In this document: piece by piece, positions 7,152 through 14,316 of the stretch | Layout: the number at the start of each line of letters is the position of its first letter | Position numbering within the stretch: position 1 is the first letter of the stretch | Assembly (NCBI GenBank): GCA_000431075.1 | Contig: HF986866.1 | Location: 1 to 35,419, forward strand | Source: Firmicutes bacterium CAG:555 | GTDB taxonomy: Bacteria; Bacillota; Clostridia; Oscillospirales; Oscillospiraceae | Length of the DNA: 35,419 nucleotides | Direction: 5' to 3' | The notes under the pieces: model-generated | Database searches by the model: none | Seen by the model: the letters and a program-made list of their open reading frames with translations, nothing else | Told to the model about the DNA's origin: nothing | Position numbers and translations under genes: made by a program

Positions 7152-8021
7152 ATGGACAGCGAAAAATGCACGATAATCATGAGCATACTCAAAAACGGCA
7201 GCATGTCGGCGGCAGCCGAGGAGCTTAACTACACACAGTCGGGCATAAGCCGAGCCGTGGAGGCGCTCGAGTGCTCGGCGGGCTTTCAGATAATCACCCG
7301 TGGGCGTGGCGGCGTGCATCTTACGAGTGCGGGCGAGGCGCTGCTGCCTGCGATAAGGGAGATAGCCTACTGGGCGGAGCAGTATGAGCAAGAAGTGCAG
7401 CGGCTCAACGGTGCCGTGACCGGTAGGCTCGCAGTCGGCTCGGCTTATGCAAAATTTTTCCCGTGGCTTACAAAGGTCGTCTCCGGCTTTCACGAAAGTC
7501 ATCCGGGCATCACCGTTGAGCTGTGCTCGGGCACGAGCACGGAGCTATCTGAGCGCATGAGCGCAAAATCGCTCGACTTCGGCATAGTCAGCCGCCGAGA
7601 CGGCACATTCGAGAGTACGGTGGTCAAAAAGGACAGCCTTGTCGCCATGCTGCCGCCAAATCATCCCCTTGCGCAGGCAAAAAGTGTGCCCGCCACGATA
7701 TTCGAGCGTGAGCCGTATATCGAGATACACACGGGGCTGCAAACGGACAACACCCTGTGCTTCCGCTCCCGAGGTATCGTTCCGAAGCTGAGCTTTTCCA
7801 CGCCCGACAGCATCATCGCCTGCGGCATGGTCAAGGCGGGCTTGGGCGTTGCGCTCGTAAACTCCGTTATCGCAGACGAGCTTCGGGGCGGCGTTGCGTA
7901 TGTGCCGCTCGACCCGCCGGAAAATGTGGATATCTGCGTCATAACCCCCGCCCGGAAGGTCATCTCCCCCGCCGCAAAAAGCTTTGCGGCCTACGCAATG
8001 GGTTTCATTTCCGAGCTGTAG
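7152..8021 (+). CDS. LysR-family transcriptional regulator (by the EamA exporter)
   Basis: This 289-residue regulator has an N-terminal winged helix-turn-helix with the family pattern GSMSAAAEELNYTQSGISRAVEALE, followed by a two-lobed effector-binding domain (FHESHPGITVELCSGTS, then VKAGLGVALVNS). The frame could begin at 7122, but that ATG is part of the operator palindrome; the ATG at 7152 has CGGAGG five bases upstream and gives the usual short N-terminus (MDSEKCTIIMSILKNG). Its place opposite the EamA exporter suggests that it senses the exported compound or a relative. The effector is unknown. Confidence 0.9.
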   Translation: MDSEKCTIIMSILKNGSMSAAAEELNYTQSGISRAVEALECSAGFQIITRGRGGVHLTSAGEALLPAIREIAYWAEQYEQEVQRLNGAVTGRLAVGSAYAKFFPWLTKVVSGFHESHPGITVELCSGTSTELSERMSAKSLDFGIVSRRDGTFESTVVKKDSLVAMLPPNHPLAQAKSVPATIFEREPYIEIHTGLQTDNTLCFRSRGIVPKLSFSTPDSIIACGMVKAGLGVALVNSVIADELRGGVAYVPLDPPENVDICVITPARKVISPAAKSFAAYAMGFISEL

Positions 8022-8024
8022 GGC

Positions 8025-8053
8025 TTGACTTCGGCGCATATCGGTGGTATGAT
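8025..8053 (+). promoter_or_regulatory. Promoter of the mutagenesis operon
   Basis: TTGACT (8025-8030) and TATGAT (8048-8053) are exactly 17 bases apart, a near-consensus sigma-A promoter. The -35 begins three bases after the LysR stop codon. The 26-bp dyad starts two bases after the -10 box, so a bound repressor would cover the transcription start. Confidence 0.82.
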
Positions 8054-8054
8054 T

Positions 8055-8080
8055 CTATCGTGGACATTTGTCCGAGATAG
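8055..8080. promoter_or_regulatory. 26-bp dyad, probable operator of the LexA/UmuD-like repressor
   Basis: The dyad is CTATC-GT-GGACA-TT-TGTCC-GA-GATAG: two nested 5-bp arms on each side match perfectly, with only the GT/GA spacers and the central pair not matching. It covers the expected transcription start of the operon and ends where the ribosome binding site begins. It differs from the usual Gram-positive SOS box CGAAC-N4-GTTCG. That the first gene product binds it is inference. Confidence 0.68.
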
Positions 8081-8095
8081 AAAGGAGCTGCCGAT

Positions 8096-8689
8096 ATGCG
8101 CCGTCTGAATGAGGAAAACTTCACGCTGCTTGAAAATTTCATAAACGACTACGCCGAGGCAAACGGAGTATCGCCCACCGTGCGGGAGATGGCCGCCGGA
8201 GTGGGGCTTTCAAAGTCGACGGTATCAAAGTATCTGAATCTCATGAAGCAGCGGGACATGCTGCAAATGGGCGGCTGCCGAAGCGCCGCGACCCGACAGA
8301 TGCAAAACGACGGCTGCTTCCGTGCGCCGGTTCTCGGCGCCGTTTCCTGCGGCATCCCGAAGCTTGCCGAGGAAAACATTGAGGAGTATGTCAGGCTCCC
8401 GCTCTCCCTTTTCGGCCACGGTGAATTTTTTCTGCTGCGTGCCAAGGGCGACTCGATGATAAACGCCGGGATAGACGACGGCGACCTTGTCGTCGTGCGG
8501 CAGCAGCCGACGGCTGTGTACAATCAGATTGTCGTTGCGCTCGTCGACGACGAGGCGACGCTCAAGCGCTTCCGTCCGCAGGCCGACTGCGTGTATCTGC
8601 ATCCGGAAAACCCGAGCTATGACGATATCATCGTCCGTGACTGCGTCATACAGGGCGTGGCGGTGAAGGTGCTCAAGGACTTGTATTGA
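8096..8689 (+). CDS. LexA/UmuD-like self-cleaving repressor
   Basis: This 197-residue protein has a LexA-type winged helix (residues 1-65; SPTVREMAAGVGLSKSTVSKYLNLM) and a C-terminal S24 autoprotease domain. Visible landmarks are the cleavage region GAVSCGIPKLAEENIEEY with Cys85-Gly86, the nucleophile Ser120 in AKGDSMINAGI and the general base Lys157 in EATLKRF. LexA normally cuts Ala-Gly, whereas UmuD cuts Cys-Gly, so the cleavage site is UmuD-like while the DNA-binding part is LexA-like. DNA damage acting through RecA filaments should trigger cleavage and release the operon. AAAGGAG lies 8 bases before the ATG. It is the first gene of an operon with a Y-family polymerase and a YolD-like protein. 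It may be a dedicated repressor of this operon rather than the global LexA. Confidence 0.88.
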   Translation: MRRLNEENFTLLENFINDYAEANGVSPTVREMAAGVGLSKSTVSKYLNLMKQRDMLQMGGCRSAATRQMQNDGCFRAPVLGAVSCGIPKLAEENIEEYVRLPLSLFGHGEFFLLRAKGDSMINAGIDDGDLVVVRQQPTAVYNQIVVALVDDEATLKRFRPQADCVYLHPENPSYDDIIVRDCVIQGVAVKVLKDLY

Positions 8690-8697
8690 GGTGCATT

Positions 8698-9981
8698 ATG
8701 CCGAAGCAAAGGACATATTTCTGCATCGACATGAAGTGCTTTTACGCTTCGGTCGAGTGTGCGGAAAGGGGGCTCAACCCATTTGAGACGAACCTTATCG
8801 TTGCCGATCTCAGCCGTGGCAGCGGCACGATATGCCTTGCGATATCGCCGAAGCTCAAGGCGCAGGGGGTGCGCAACCGATGCAGGCTCTACGAGATACC
8901 GAAAACGATAGAATACGAGGCGGCGGCGCCGAGGATGCAGCTTTACATCGAGTATGCCGCCGACATTTATTCGATCTACCTTGACTATTTTGCGCCGGAG
9001 GATATCCATGTCTACTCCATCGACGAGGCGTTCATCGACGCAACGGACTACCTCAAGACCTACGGTACGGACGCAAAAGCGCTTGCCAAAAAGCTCATGG
9101 ACGAGATAGCGCAGAAGCTGCACATCCCGTCGACCGCAGGCATAGGCACGAACCTTTTTCTCGCCAAGATCGCCCTTGATATCACCGCAAAGCACTCAAA
9201 GGAGCACATGGGCTATCTCGACGAGGAGACATTCAAGAAAACGCTGTGGGACCACCGGCCGATAACGGATTTCTGGCAGATATCCGTCGGCACGGCACGC
9301 AGATTGGAGCGCTTCGGTGTGACGACGATGCGCAGCCTTGCCGAGTGCCCGCAGGAGCTTGTGTACAAGGCCTTCGGCGTGAACGCCGAGCTGCTCATAG
9401 ACCACGCATGGGGTCGGGAAAGCTGTCTGATGGAGGATATTAAAAGCTATCAGCCCAAGACCCGCTCGCTGTCAAGCTCTCAGATACTGCCCTGCGACTA
9501 CGGCTTTGCCGAGGCACGCACGGTGCTCAGCGAGATGGTGCTGCACGGCTGTCAGAACATGATGCGCCAAGGGGTCATCTGCCGCAGCGTGTGGGTAGGC
9601 GTGGGCTACAGCCGCGACACGCTGCCGAGCGCCCACGGGCAGGTGCGCCTGATGAGCGCAACGGCGGTAAACTCGCTCATAGCGCCCCATGCGCTGGAGC
9701 TTTTTGATAGCATTGCCGACCGTGACACGCCCATCCGCAAGCTGTCGATAAGCTTCGGCAACATCTGCGACGAGCTGTGCGAGGGCTACGACTTTTTCAC
9801 CGACCTCGAAGCGGTCGAGAGCGAAAAGGCACGGGAGAAGGCGGTGCTCGGCATCATGGACAAATACGGCAAAAACGCCGTGCTGCGGGGCATAAATTTC
9901 ATGCCCGGGGCGACACAGCGTGAGCGCAACGGAATGATAGGAGGGCACAGAGCAGGCTATGACGAGACAGGAAAGGGCTAA
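8698..9981 (+). CDS. Y-family translesion DNA polymerase (UmuC/UvrX-like)
   Basis: This 427-residue polymerase copies damaged DNA with low fidelity. Catalytic residues are Asp11 in FCIDMKCFYASVE and Asp109-Glu110 in VYSIDEAFID; the little-finger region follows from about residue 240. The length and the ISPKLKAQGVRNRCRLYEIP segment fit UmuC or Bacillus UvrX/YqjW better than DinB (about 350 residues). The frame is open from 8686, but the ATG at 8698 is preceded by GAGGTG and starts just after the repressor's stop codon (8687-8689). I see no clear QLxLF clamp-binding sequence. The YolD-like gene begins within its last 23 bases. Confidence 0.9.
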   Translation: MPKQRTYFCIDMKCFYASVECAERGLNPFETNLIVADLSRGSGTICLAISPKLKAQGVRNRCRLYEIPKTIEYEAAAPRMQLYIEYAADIYSIYLDYFAPEDIHVYSIDEAFIDATDYLKTYGTDAKALAKKLMDEIAQKLHIPSTAGIGTNLFLAKIALDITAKHSKEHMGYLDEETFKKTLWDHRPITDFWQISVGTARRLERFGVTTMRSLAECPQELVYKAFGVNAELLIDHAWGRESCLMEDIKSYQPKTRSLSSSQILPCDYGFAEARTVLSEMVLHGCQNMMRQGVICRSVWVGVGYSRDTLPSAHGQVRLMSATAVNSLIAPHALELFDSIADRDTPIRKLSISFGNICDELCEGYDFFTDLEAVESEKAREKAVLGIMDKYGKNAVLRGINFMPGATQRERNGMIGGHRAGYDETGKG

Positions 9982-10279
9982 GCAGTTCATGGCCTTTGAT
10001 GCAATGAAGGGCTTGAGCGAGGCGCTGCGTGACCGTGAGGAGCGGCACCTGCGGGTCGAAAAGCACGACATTTCCGACGAGGCGATAGAGCAAAACTCCC
10101 GTGTGCTGTGCGCACTCGGCCGCAGCATGCAGGTGCGCATGGAGTATTACCGTGCATTCCACGATGTTGTCGGCGAGGGTGCGGTGACGGAGATAAGCAT
10201 CCCGTTTAAGTACCTCAAGCTCGACGGCGAAAAGGTGCTGTTCGAGGACATTTATAAAATTGAGATAATCGATACATGA
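9959..10279 (+). CDS. YolD-like protein
   Basis: This 106-residue protein overlaps the polymerase gene by 23 bases, which implies translational coupling. The N-terminus (RAKQFMAFDAMKGLSEALRD) and the later beta-rich part (VTEISIPFKYLKLDGEKVLFEDIYKIEI) match the general pattern of YolD-like proteins, which accompany UvrX-type Y-family polymerases in Firmicutes and may take the place of UmuD as a polymerase partner; that role comes from family knowledge and is not shown here. Here a LexA/UmuD-like protein is encoded two genes upstream as well. The ribosome binding site AGGAGG is about 15 bases from this ATG, longer than usual. A strong terminator follows directly. Confidence 0.75.
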   Translation: MTRQERAKQFMAFDAMKGLSEALRDREERHLRVEKHDISDEAIEQNSRVLCALGRSMQVRMEYYRAFHDVVGEGAVTEISIPFKYLKLDGEKVLFEDIYKIEIIDT

Positions 10280-10312
10280 AAAGAACGCATTGCAGCCGCA
10301 ATGCGTTCTTTT
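10279..10312. terminator. Bidirectional terminator between the mutagenesis operon and the secreted-protein gene
   Basis: A 15-bp perfect stem (10279-10293 with 10298-10312) has a 4-base loop and A/T ends on both sides. It overlaps the YolD-like stop codon and lies 3 bases before the stop codon of the convergent gene. Confidence 0.88.
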
Positions 10313-10315
10313 GGT

Positions 10316-10777
10316 TTATGTGTTTATTGTGTTTGTGATTGCTCGCTCCGACTTCTCGCTGCTGCCGTTGTAGGCAAAGGCGGCCATGACTACATAGTAC
10401 GATGCACCGGTGGAGCCGGTATAGCTCTTGGTAAAGCTCATGGAGGTAGTATTATAGGCCATTATGTCCTCCCATCCGCTTAGGGTGTAGAAGAAGTAGG
10501 TGTAAAACTTACCGTCCTTATAGATGTTTACCGAGGTTGCGCCGAGCTTCTTCATCTTATACCTTGCCGTGATGGAGAAATATATGCTCATTTTGCCGTT
10601 GCCCTTATTGGTTAGTCTTGCGATCGGGGTATTGTAGTAGTTGTTTGAAATCGGAGCAACTGCGTCAGTTCCCGTCTCGGCTGTCTCGGCGGGGGCGGCA
10701 TCATCGGCATAGGAAGCGCCGCTCAGGGTCATTGCCGCTGCAAGAAAAACGGCCAAAAATCTTTTAAGCTTACTCAT
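10316..10777 (-). CDS. Small secreted protein of unknown function
   Basis: This 153-residue protein has a clear signal peptide: KLKRF, a hydrophobic stretch and cleavage probably near ASYADDA around residue 25. The mature part starts with an acidic, alanine-rich stretch and then has a compact, tyrosine- and threonine-rich domain (MSIYFSITARYKMKKLG, SYYVVMAAFAY). I think it resembles small clostridial secreted proteins collected as DUF6147, but I cannot confirm this. Its ATG overlaps the stop codon of the anti-sigma-like gene (ATGA), so it is the third gene of the ECF sigma operon and could be an extracytoplasmic effector or signal of that system. Confidence 0.75.
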   Translation of the reverse strand: MSKLKRFLAVFLAAAMTLSGASYADDAAPAETAETGTDAVAPISNNYYNTPIARLTNKGNGKMSIYFSITARYKMKKLGATSVNIYKDGKFYTYFFYTLSGWEDIMAYNTTSMSFTKSYTGSTGASYYVVMAAFAYNGSSEKSERAITNTINT

Positions 10778-11652
10778 TTTACATCTCCGTATACAGAATC
10801 AATAATCTTTATCATTTCATCGTGCGACACCTGCGCACCGATAGAGCACTGCACATTTCCGTTGACCCACACGACTTCGTAATAACCTGCGTTCGGCATG
10901 ATGTAATGGGTTATGCCGTTTCTGACATACCGCTCGGGAGCAACGCTGTTTTTGGGTATGCCGAATTTCATGGTCTTGTCGTAAACTATCTGGCAGACGA
11001 CCGTCATATGTCTTCCGCTTTCGCCGTCGGACAGCCAGCACATGCCGCCGGCAAACCACTCGGTGTCGTTGGTCATCTTCGTTTCGTCCACTGCAAAGCC
11101 CTCGGGCAGGTAGCTCGGAAGCAGGTTCTCCGGCCCATCGACATACCCCGACAAAAGCTTGCTCAGCTTATCGAGCCGGGCATCGATCTTAATCGAGCTG
11201 TGCTTCATGGGATATACATCCATGACGGTCCAATCGAACCAAAACTCGCCGTCTGTCCATCTTGCGGCTCTCGGATCCGGGTCAGCCTCGCCTGCCGAAA
11301 CCGGCATCGTGCACATCACGATGACGGCGGCAAACACCGCAGCCGTGCGAACTACGGCATTGTGCACACGCATGAGGCGCTTGTGTCTGGTGCAAAAGCT
11401 TGCCTTCGACACGGCAGTAATGCACTCGGGGTGCTTCGCCCGAAACTTTTCAAGTGAAGCTTCGGCATCAGGGTACACCTCGCCGCTTTCCGTCCGATTT
11501 ATGGAAAGCGTTCTAAGTGCGACGGTGCGCAGCTCGTCATCGAGCAGGTCACCGTCCAGCTCAAGGTCTCTGAGCAAAAGGCTTTGCAGTGTCTGAATAT
11601 CCATGTTTTCGACTACTCGGGTATTAATTTCGTTTTTGTTGAAACTTGACAT
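10774..11652 (-). CDS. DUF4367 membrane protein, probable anti-sigma factor
   Basis: This 292-residue protein has a cytosolic N-terminal half of about 105 residues (DIQTLQSLLLRDLELDGDLL), one membrane segment (TAAVFAAVIVMCTMPVSA) and an outer C-terminal part matching DUF4367 (LLPSYLPEGFAVDE through a final SHDEMIKIIDSVY). Such proteins are usually encoded after ECF sigma genes and hold the sigma factor at the membrane. The frame is open from 11658, but AAAGGAGG is best spaced for the ATG at 11652. The sigma gene ends 87 bases upstream; the secreted protein gene overlaps the 3' end. No zinc-binding HxxxCxxC anti-sigma motif is obvious, so the mechanism is uncertain. Confidence 0.78.
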   Translation of the reverse strand: MSSFNKNEINTRVVENMDIQTLQSLLLRDLELDGDLLDDELRTVALRTLSINRTESGEVYPDAEASLEKFRAKHPECITAVSKASFCTRHKRLMRVHNAVVRTAAVFAAVIVMCTMPVSAGEADPDPRAARWTDGEFWFDWTVMDVYPMKHSSIKIDARLDKLSKLLSGYVDGPENLLPSYLPEGFAVDETKMTNDTEWFAGGMCWLSDGESGRHMTVVCQIVYDKTMKFGIPKNSVAPERYVRNGITHYIMPNAGYYEVVWVNGNVQCSIGAQVSHDEMIKIIDSVYGDVK

Positions 11653-11739
11653 CTGCATCCTCCTTTCACTTTAGTCTTCGGGCTTTTATTTCCTTCTACT
11701 AATAATATGTACCGAAAGCCGTGTTAGGGGACACCGCTT

Positions 11740-12234
11740 TTAAATTTTTTCGGATAAAATTTTTCTCATCCGCTTTTTTGTCCGCTGGAGTCGCTTTTTG
11801 CATGCCTCCTCGGTGATCCCCATGGCTGCGGCAATGTCCCTTACCGGAATTTTGAACAGTGTCTGCCACTTGAGCATGCTGTACTCTTCGTCGGTCACCA
11901 GATCCGAAAACTCTATCTCCGCATACTCGTTTACCTCGCCATCTCCGACGAGGTGATGCTCCTGCTCGTAAAGCTCAAGGTCCGTGTTCTCCCTGCGGCG
12001 CATGTTCGTACGCTTCATGTTTTTCACGGTGTATCTCATCGCTTTGATGAGCCAGCCCCTTGGATTATACGATCCTATGAGCGCCTCCGGCTTCATGCAG
12101 GCGATGCGAAAGCTCTCCTGCACCGCCTCTTCAGCGGCAGTCTCGCTGCCCAAAAGCGCCATTGCGTAGGTGAACAGCATATCGTATGAGCTTACATATA
12201 ATTTTTCTATATACTCGCTATGCTTCCGTTCCAA
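11740..12234 (-). CDS. ECF-type RNA polymerase sigma factor
   Basis: This 164-residue protein contains sigma region 2 (MLFTYAMALLGSETAAEEAVQESF, then NPRGWLIKAMRYTVKN) and region 4 (EEYSMLKWQTLFKIPVRDIAAAMGITEEACKKRLQRTKKRM), with no region 3, as in ECF sigma factors. The start is a TTG at 12234 with GAGG just upstream; a stop codon lies three codons earlier in frame, and the next ATG would cut into region 2, so the TTG is well supported. A weak start codon would keep levels low. It is the first gene of a three-gene unit with the DUF4367 protein and the secreted protein. Confidence 0.88.
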   Translation of the reverse strand: MERKHSEYIEKLYVSSYDMLFTYAMALLGSETAAEEAVQESFRIACMKPEALIGSYNPRGWLIKAMRYTVKNMKRTNMRRRENTDLELYEQEHHLVGDGEVNEYAEIEFSDLVTDEEYSMLKWQTLFKIPVRDIAAAMGITEEACKKRLQRTKKRMRKILSEKI

Positions 12235-12288
12235 CTTGCCTCACATCCCCACTATACACTTTCCAGTTTCAGTCTACTGATAGGAACT

Positions 12289-12316
12289 ATTTTAAAGCTT
12301 TTAAGCGAATTGTCAA
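12289..12316 (-). promoter_or_regulatory. Promoter of the ECF sigma operon
   Basis: On the minus strand TTGACA (12311-12316) and TAAAAT (12289-12294) are 16 bases apart, a sigma-A type promoter. It starts right after the stop codon of the upstream membrane protein gene (12323). I found no clear ECF-type promoter for autoregulation. Confidence 0.68.
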
Positions 12317-12322
12317 GTGCAT

Positions 12323-13156
12323 TTACAGCCCGTTTTCCGCCAGCCGCTGCTTTGCCATGCGCACGGCGTAGATATCCTTATCGCTCTCGGCAACGGTGCG
12401 ATACTCCCGCTCGGCCTCGTCCGAGCTTCCGAGCGCACGGTAGACCTCGGCAAGTCGATAGTGCGAGGCGAGGAACGCAAGCTCGTCCGACGGGTTTTCG
12501 CACACCCACTCGAAAAAGCCGACGCACTCGTCAAATTTGCCCATACCCATGAGGTAGCTGTTGTACACAGCGTCCTTAAACAGGTCAAAATTGCTGCCGG
12601 TGATGCCTATCACGCCGCTCGGCACATTGAGCACCTTTTCCTTGAACTTCGCAAACGCCTTCTGCGCACCGGCGGCATTCTGCGCATCGCCGTACAGCAT
12701 CGTCAGCCGCCCGAGAATGGCGCAGTCCTCAAGGTCGTCGGGGTTTTTTCGCCTCGTGTTGTTGAGAAATTGCAGATACAGCGTCTCTTCCTCCTTGTAC
12801 CTGCCCTGCGCATGGTACGCCTGTGCGACAAATTCAAGCACCGCACCACGCCATTCTTCGCTCCTGCGGCTGTAAAGCTCCTTTGTGAACTGCGCAAGGA
12901 AGCGTTCGGGGTCGCAGTCGTCATACAGTATCTTGAGCAGCGCATTGAGCTTGCGCTCAGCCCATCTGCCGCACAGCACGGTGCCGCCAAAAAGCACCGC
13001 AAACACTATCGGCAGCGTGAGCAGCTGATACTCGTCGCCGATATATCTGCCAAAAAACAGCGGCACGGCAAACGCAAGCCCCAGCATCAGGCCGAGCGTG
13101 AACGAGGTCTTTTTCAACATGAATACGAATGTTCTTCTTGCGTTAAACCGCTCCAT
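12323..13156 (-). CDS. Membrane protein with TPR-like repeats, unknown function
   Basis: This 277-residue protein starts with two close hydrophobic segments (SFTLGLMLGLAFAVPLFFG and LLTLPIVFAVLFGGTVL) and continues as a soluble helical domain with TPR-like spacing (AVLEFVAQAYHAQGRYKEEE, ASHYRLAEVYRALGSSDEAE). It probably scaffolds protein contacts on the cytosolic face of the membrane. AGGAGG is 9 bases before the ATG, which overlaps the end of the preceding gene by 14 bases, so the two genes are co-translated. I do not recognise a specific family. A long frame on the opposite strand over the same bases has no domain and is a shadow. Confidence 0.72.
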   Translation of the reverse strand: MERFNARRTFVFMLKKTSFTLGLMLGLAFAVPLFFGRYIGDEYQLLTLPIVFAVLFGGTVLCGRWAERKLNALLKILYDDCDPERFLAQFTKELYSRRSEEWRGAVLEFVAQAYHAQGRYKEEETLYLQFLNNTRRKNPDDLEDCAILGRLTMLYGDAQNAAGAQKAFAKFKEKVLNVPSGVIGITGSNFDLFKDAVYNSYLMGMGKFDECVGFFEWVCENPSDELAFLASHYRLAEVYRALGSSDEAEREYRTVAESDKDIYAVRMAKQRLAENGL

Positions 13157-13652
13157 TGCTCAAGCCCTCCTTTACCGGCGTAGGCATGCTCGAGAACATG
13201 AGCTGCAAAAACTCGATGAACCCGTCCGAGCAGTCGCCGTCTACCCGATAGTAATTGCCGTTGTGCGCCACCTCAACATACGCCTTGTCCGTCGCCATGT
13301 CAAAGCCTGTGCGGTATTCGGTTCCGGTCGTGGGGAAGCTTTCGTCCGAGACATCGAACATGTACCGCCACGCCAGATCCTCGCTGTCGAACACGAAGGC
13401 CGTGACGGTGTAGCTTCCGCCCTTGTAGCTTATATTGGCGCAATAGCTCTCCTTAGCGCCGTCCGGCAGCAGGCGGTCGACCTTCTCGGTCTCATAGAGC
13501 TTCAAAAAGCTCAGCTCTGAGATATCGTCAAAAACGCTGATATCCCTGCAAGCCTTGTCGAACGGAGCCGAAAACGGCAGTGTGACAGCGATGCTTGCGG
13601 CCATCACCAGCACGATACCGACCACGACCCCAATAATAAACGGTTTTCTCAT
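13143..13652 (-). CDS. Membrane-anchored protein of unknown function
   Basis: This 169-residue protein has one N-terminal membrane segment (PFIIGVVVGIVLVMAASIAVTL) and an outward soluble domain rich in aromatic and acidic residues (SYTVTAFVFDSEDLAWRYMF). No lipobox or catalytic motif is visible. AAAGGAG lies just upstream of the ATG. It is the first gene of a two-gene unit with the TPR-like membrane protein, behind a consensus promoter that carries a palindrome. Confidence 0.7.
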   Translation of the reverse strand: MRKPFIIGVVVGIVLVMAASIAVTLPFSAPFDKACRDISVFDDISELSFLKLYETEKVDRLLPDGAKESYCANISYKGGSYTVTAFVFDSEDLAWRYMFDVSDESFPTTGTEYRTGFDMATDKAYVEVAHNGNYYRVDGDCSDGFIEFLQLMFSSMPTPVKEGLSNGAV

Positions 13653-13684
13653 CCCATGCTCCTTTAACTAAAATCTTTACCCCG

Positions 13685-13713
13685 ATTTTAGCCAAAATTG
13701 GCGTATATGTCAA
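13685..13713 (-). promoter_or_regulatory. Consensus promoter with a palindrome in its spacer
   Basis: On the minus strand TTGACA (13708-13713) and TAAAAT (13685-13690) are 17 bases apart. Most of the spacer is the 12-bp palindrome GCCAAAATTGGC (13691-13702), a placement that would block RNA polymerase if a repressor bound. It drives the two membrane protein genes. Confidence 0.7.
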
Positions 13714-13869
13714 CTTGTTAAAAGTTTATTAATATTAACAGCTTGTTCACTTGGAGATGATGAGCCCCGATGCCATGAGCGCAATTGCGCACACAAGGCA
13801 GATGACCGCAAAACCAAATATCACGAATACAGGATATATTATTGATTTTTCCGTTGATAAAAAACAATC

Positions 13870-14088
13870 TGCTGTGGATAGGAGCAACAAACAACGGACG
13901 CAACGGCAAGGTGTGTTTCAAACTGCCCGCTTTGCGCCCTTGGCAGCGACAACAACAAGCAACGTATCTATAAGTTGAAAGAAATGGATGCAGACCATGT
14001 TACCGCATGGAGCAATGGTGGTGCGACGGATATTAGCAACTGCACCATGCTTTGCGCCACTCATAACCGGGCGAAAGGCAATAAATAA
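13870..14088 (+). pseudogene. Remnant of an HNH endonuclease gene, frameshifted and truncated
   Basis: A plus-strand frame from about 13921 to the TAA at 14086-14088 encodes the end of an HNH endonuclease: CPLCALGSDNN, then LKEMDADHVTAWSNGG and SNCTMLCATHNRAKG. The zinc-finger cysteines, the DADHV catalytic histidine and the final asparagine-histidine are present. Upstream, the matching part (RTQRQGV) is in a different frame and the HNH frame meets a stop at about 13879, so there is a frameshift near 13913-13920 and no 5' end. It resembles the C-terminal HNH domain of DUF262-type restriction-like proteins. It is AT-richer than its surroundings and sits in a 664-base stretch (13653-14316) that otherwise holds only promoters and one inverted repeat. 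Confidence 0.72.
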
Positions 14089-14161
14089 TCCTGTATCGGC
14101 AATTATCTTTTTATATCTGCTTGCAGATTTAAGCGACAAACAAGCGACAAGCAGGAATAGA

Positions 14162-14204
14162 AAAACGGCAGAAGTCCTTTATTTTTAAGGGTTTCTGCCG
14201 TTTT
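14162..14204. terminator. Long stem-loop in the HNH debris, possible terminator
   Basis: AAAACGGCAGAA (14162-14173) pairs with 14193-14204, and inner CCTT/AAGG extends the stem. On the minus strand it is followed by T's and could end a transcript; on the plus strand there is no T run. No intact gene next to it clearly uses it, so it may be left from the lost element. Confidence 0.5.
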
Positions 14205-14263
14205 GAATATACTCTTTCTCAAATAACAAGTCATGTCAAGACGGAGTTTTTACAATTAGTCAA

Positions 14264-14292
14264 TTGCAATTTAATGCATTGGGGATTATAAT
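14264..14292 (+). promoter_or_regulatory. Promoter of the TIR-LRR gene
   Basis: TTGCAA (14264-14269) and TATAAT (14287-14292) are 17 bases apart and face the ATG at 14317. The leader would be only about 18 bases, just enough for the ribosome binding site. Confidence 0.75.
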
Positions 14293-14316
14293 TTTCGTAC
14301 CGTTTTGGAGGATAAT

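Noticed and set aside
8096..8689. Prophage repressor of an embedded phage
   Set aside because: The neighbours are a polymerase and a YolD-like protein; no integrase, structural or lysis genes are present.
12317..13183. 288-codon plus-strand frame opposite the TPR-like membrane protein
   Set aside because: Its translation is arginine/histidine-rich without domain or signal. The minus-strand frame has a ribosome binding site, membrane segments, TPR-like spacing and operon overlap.
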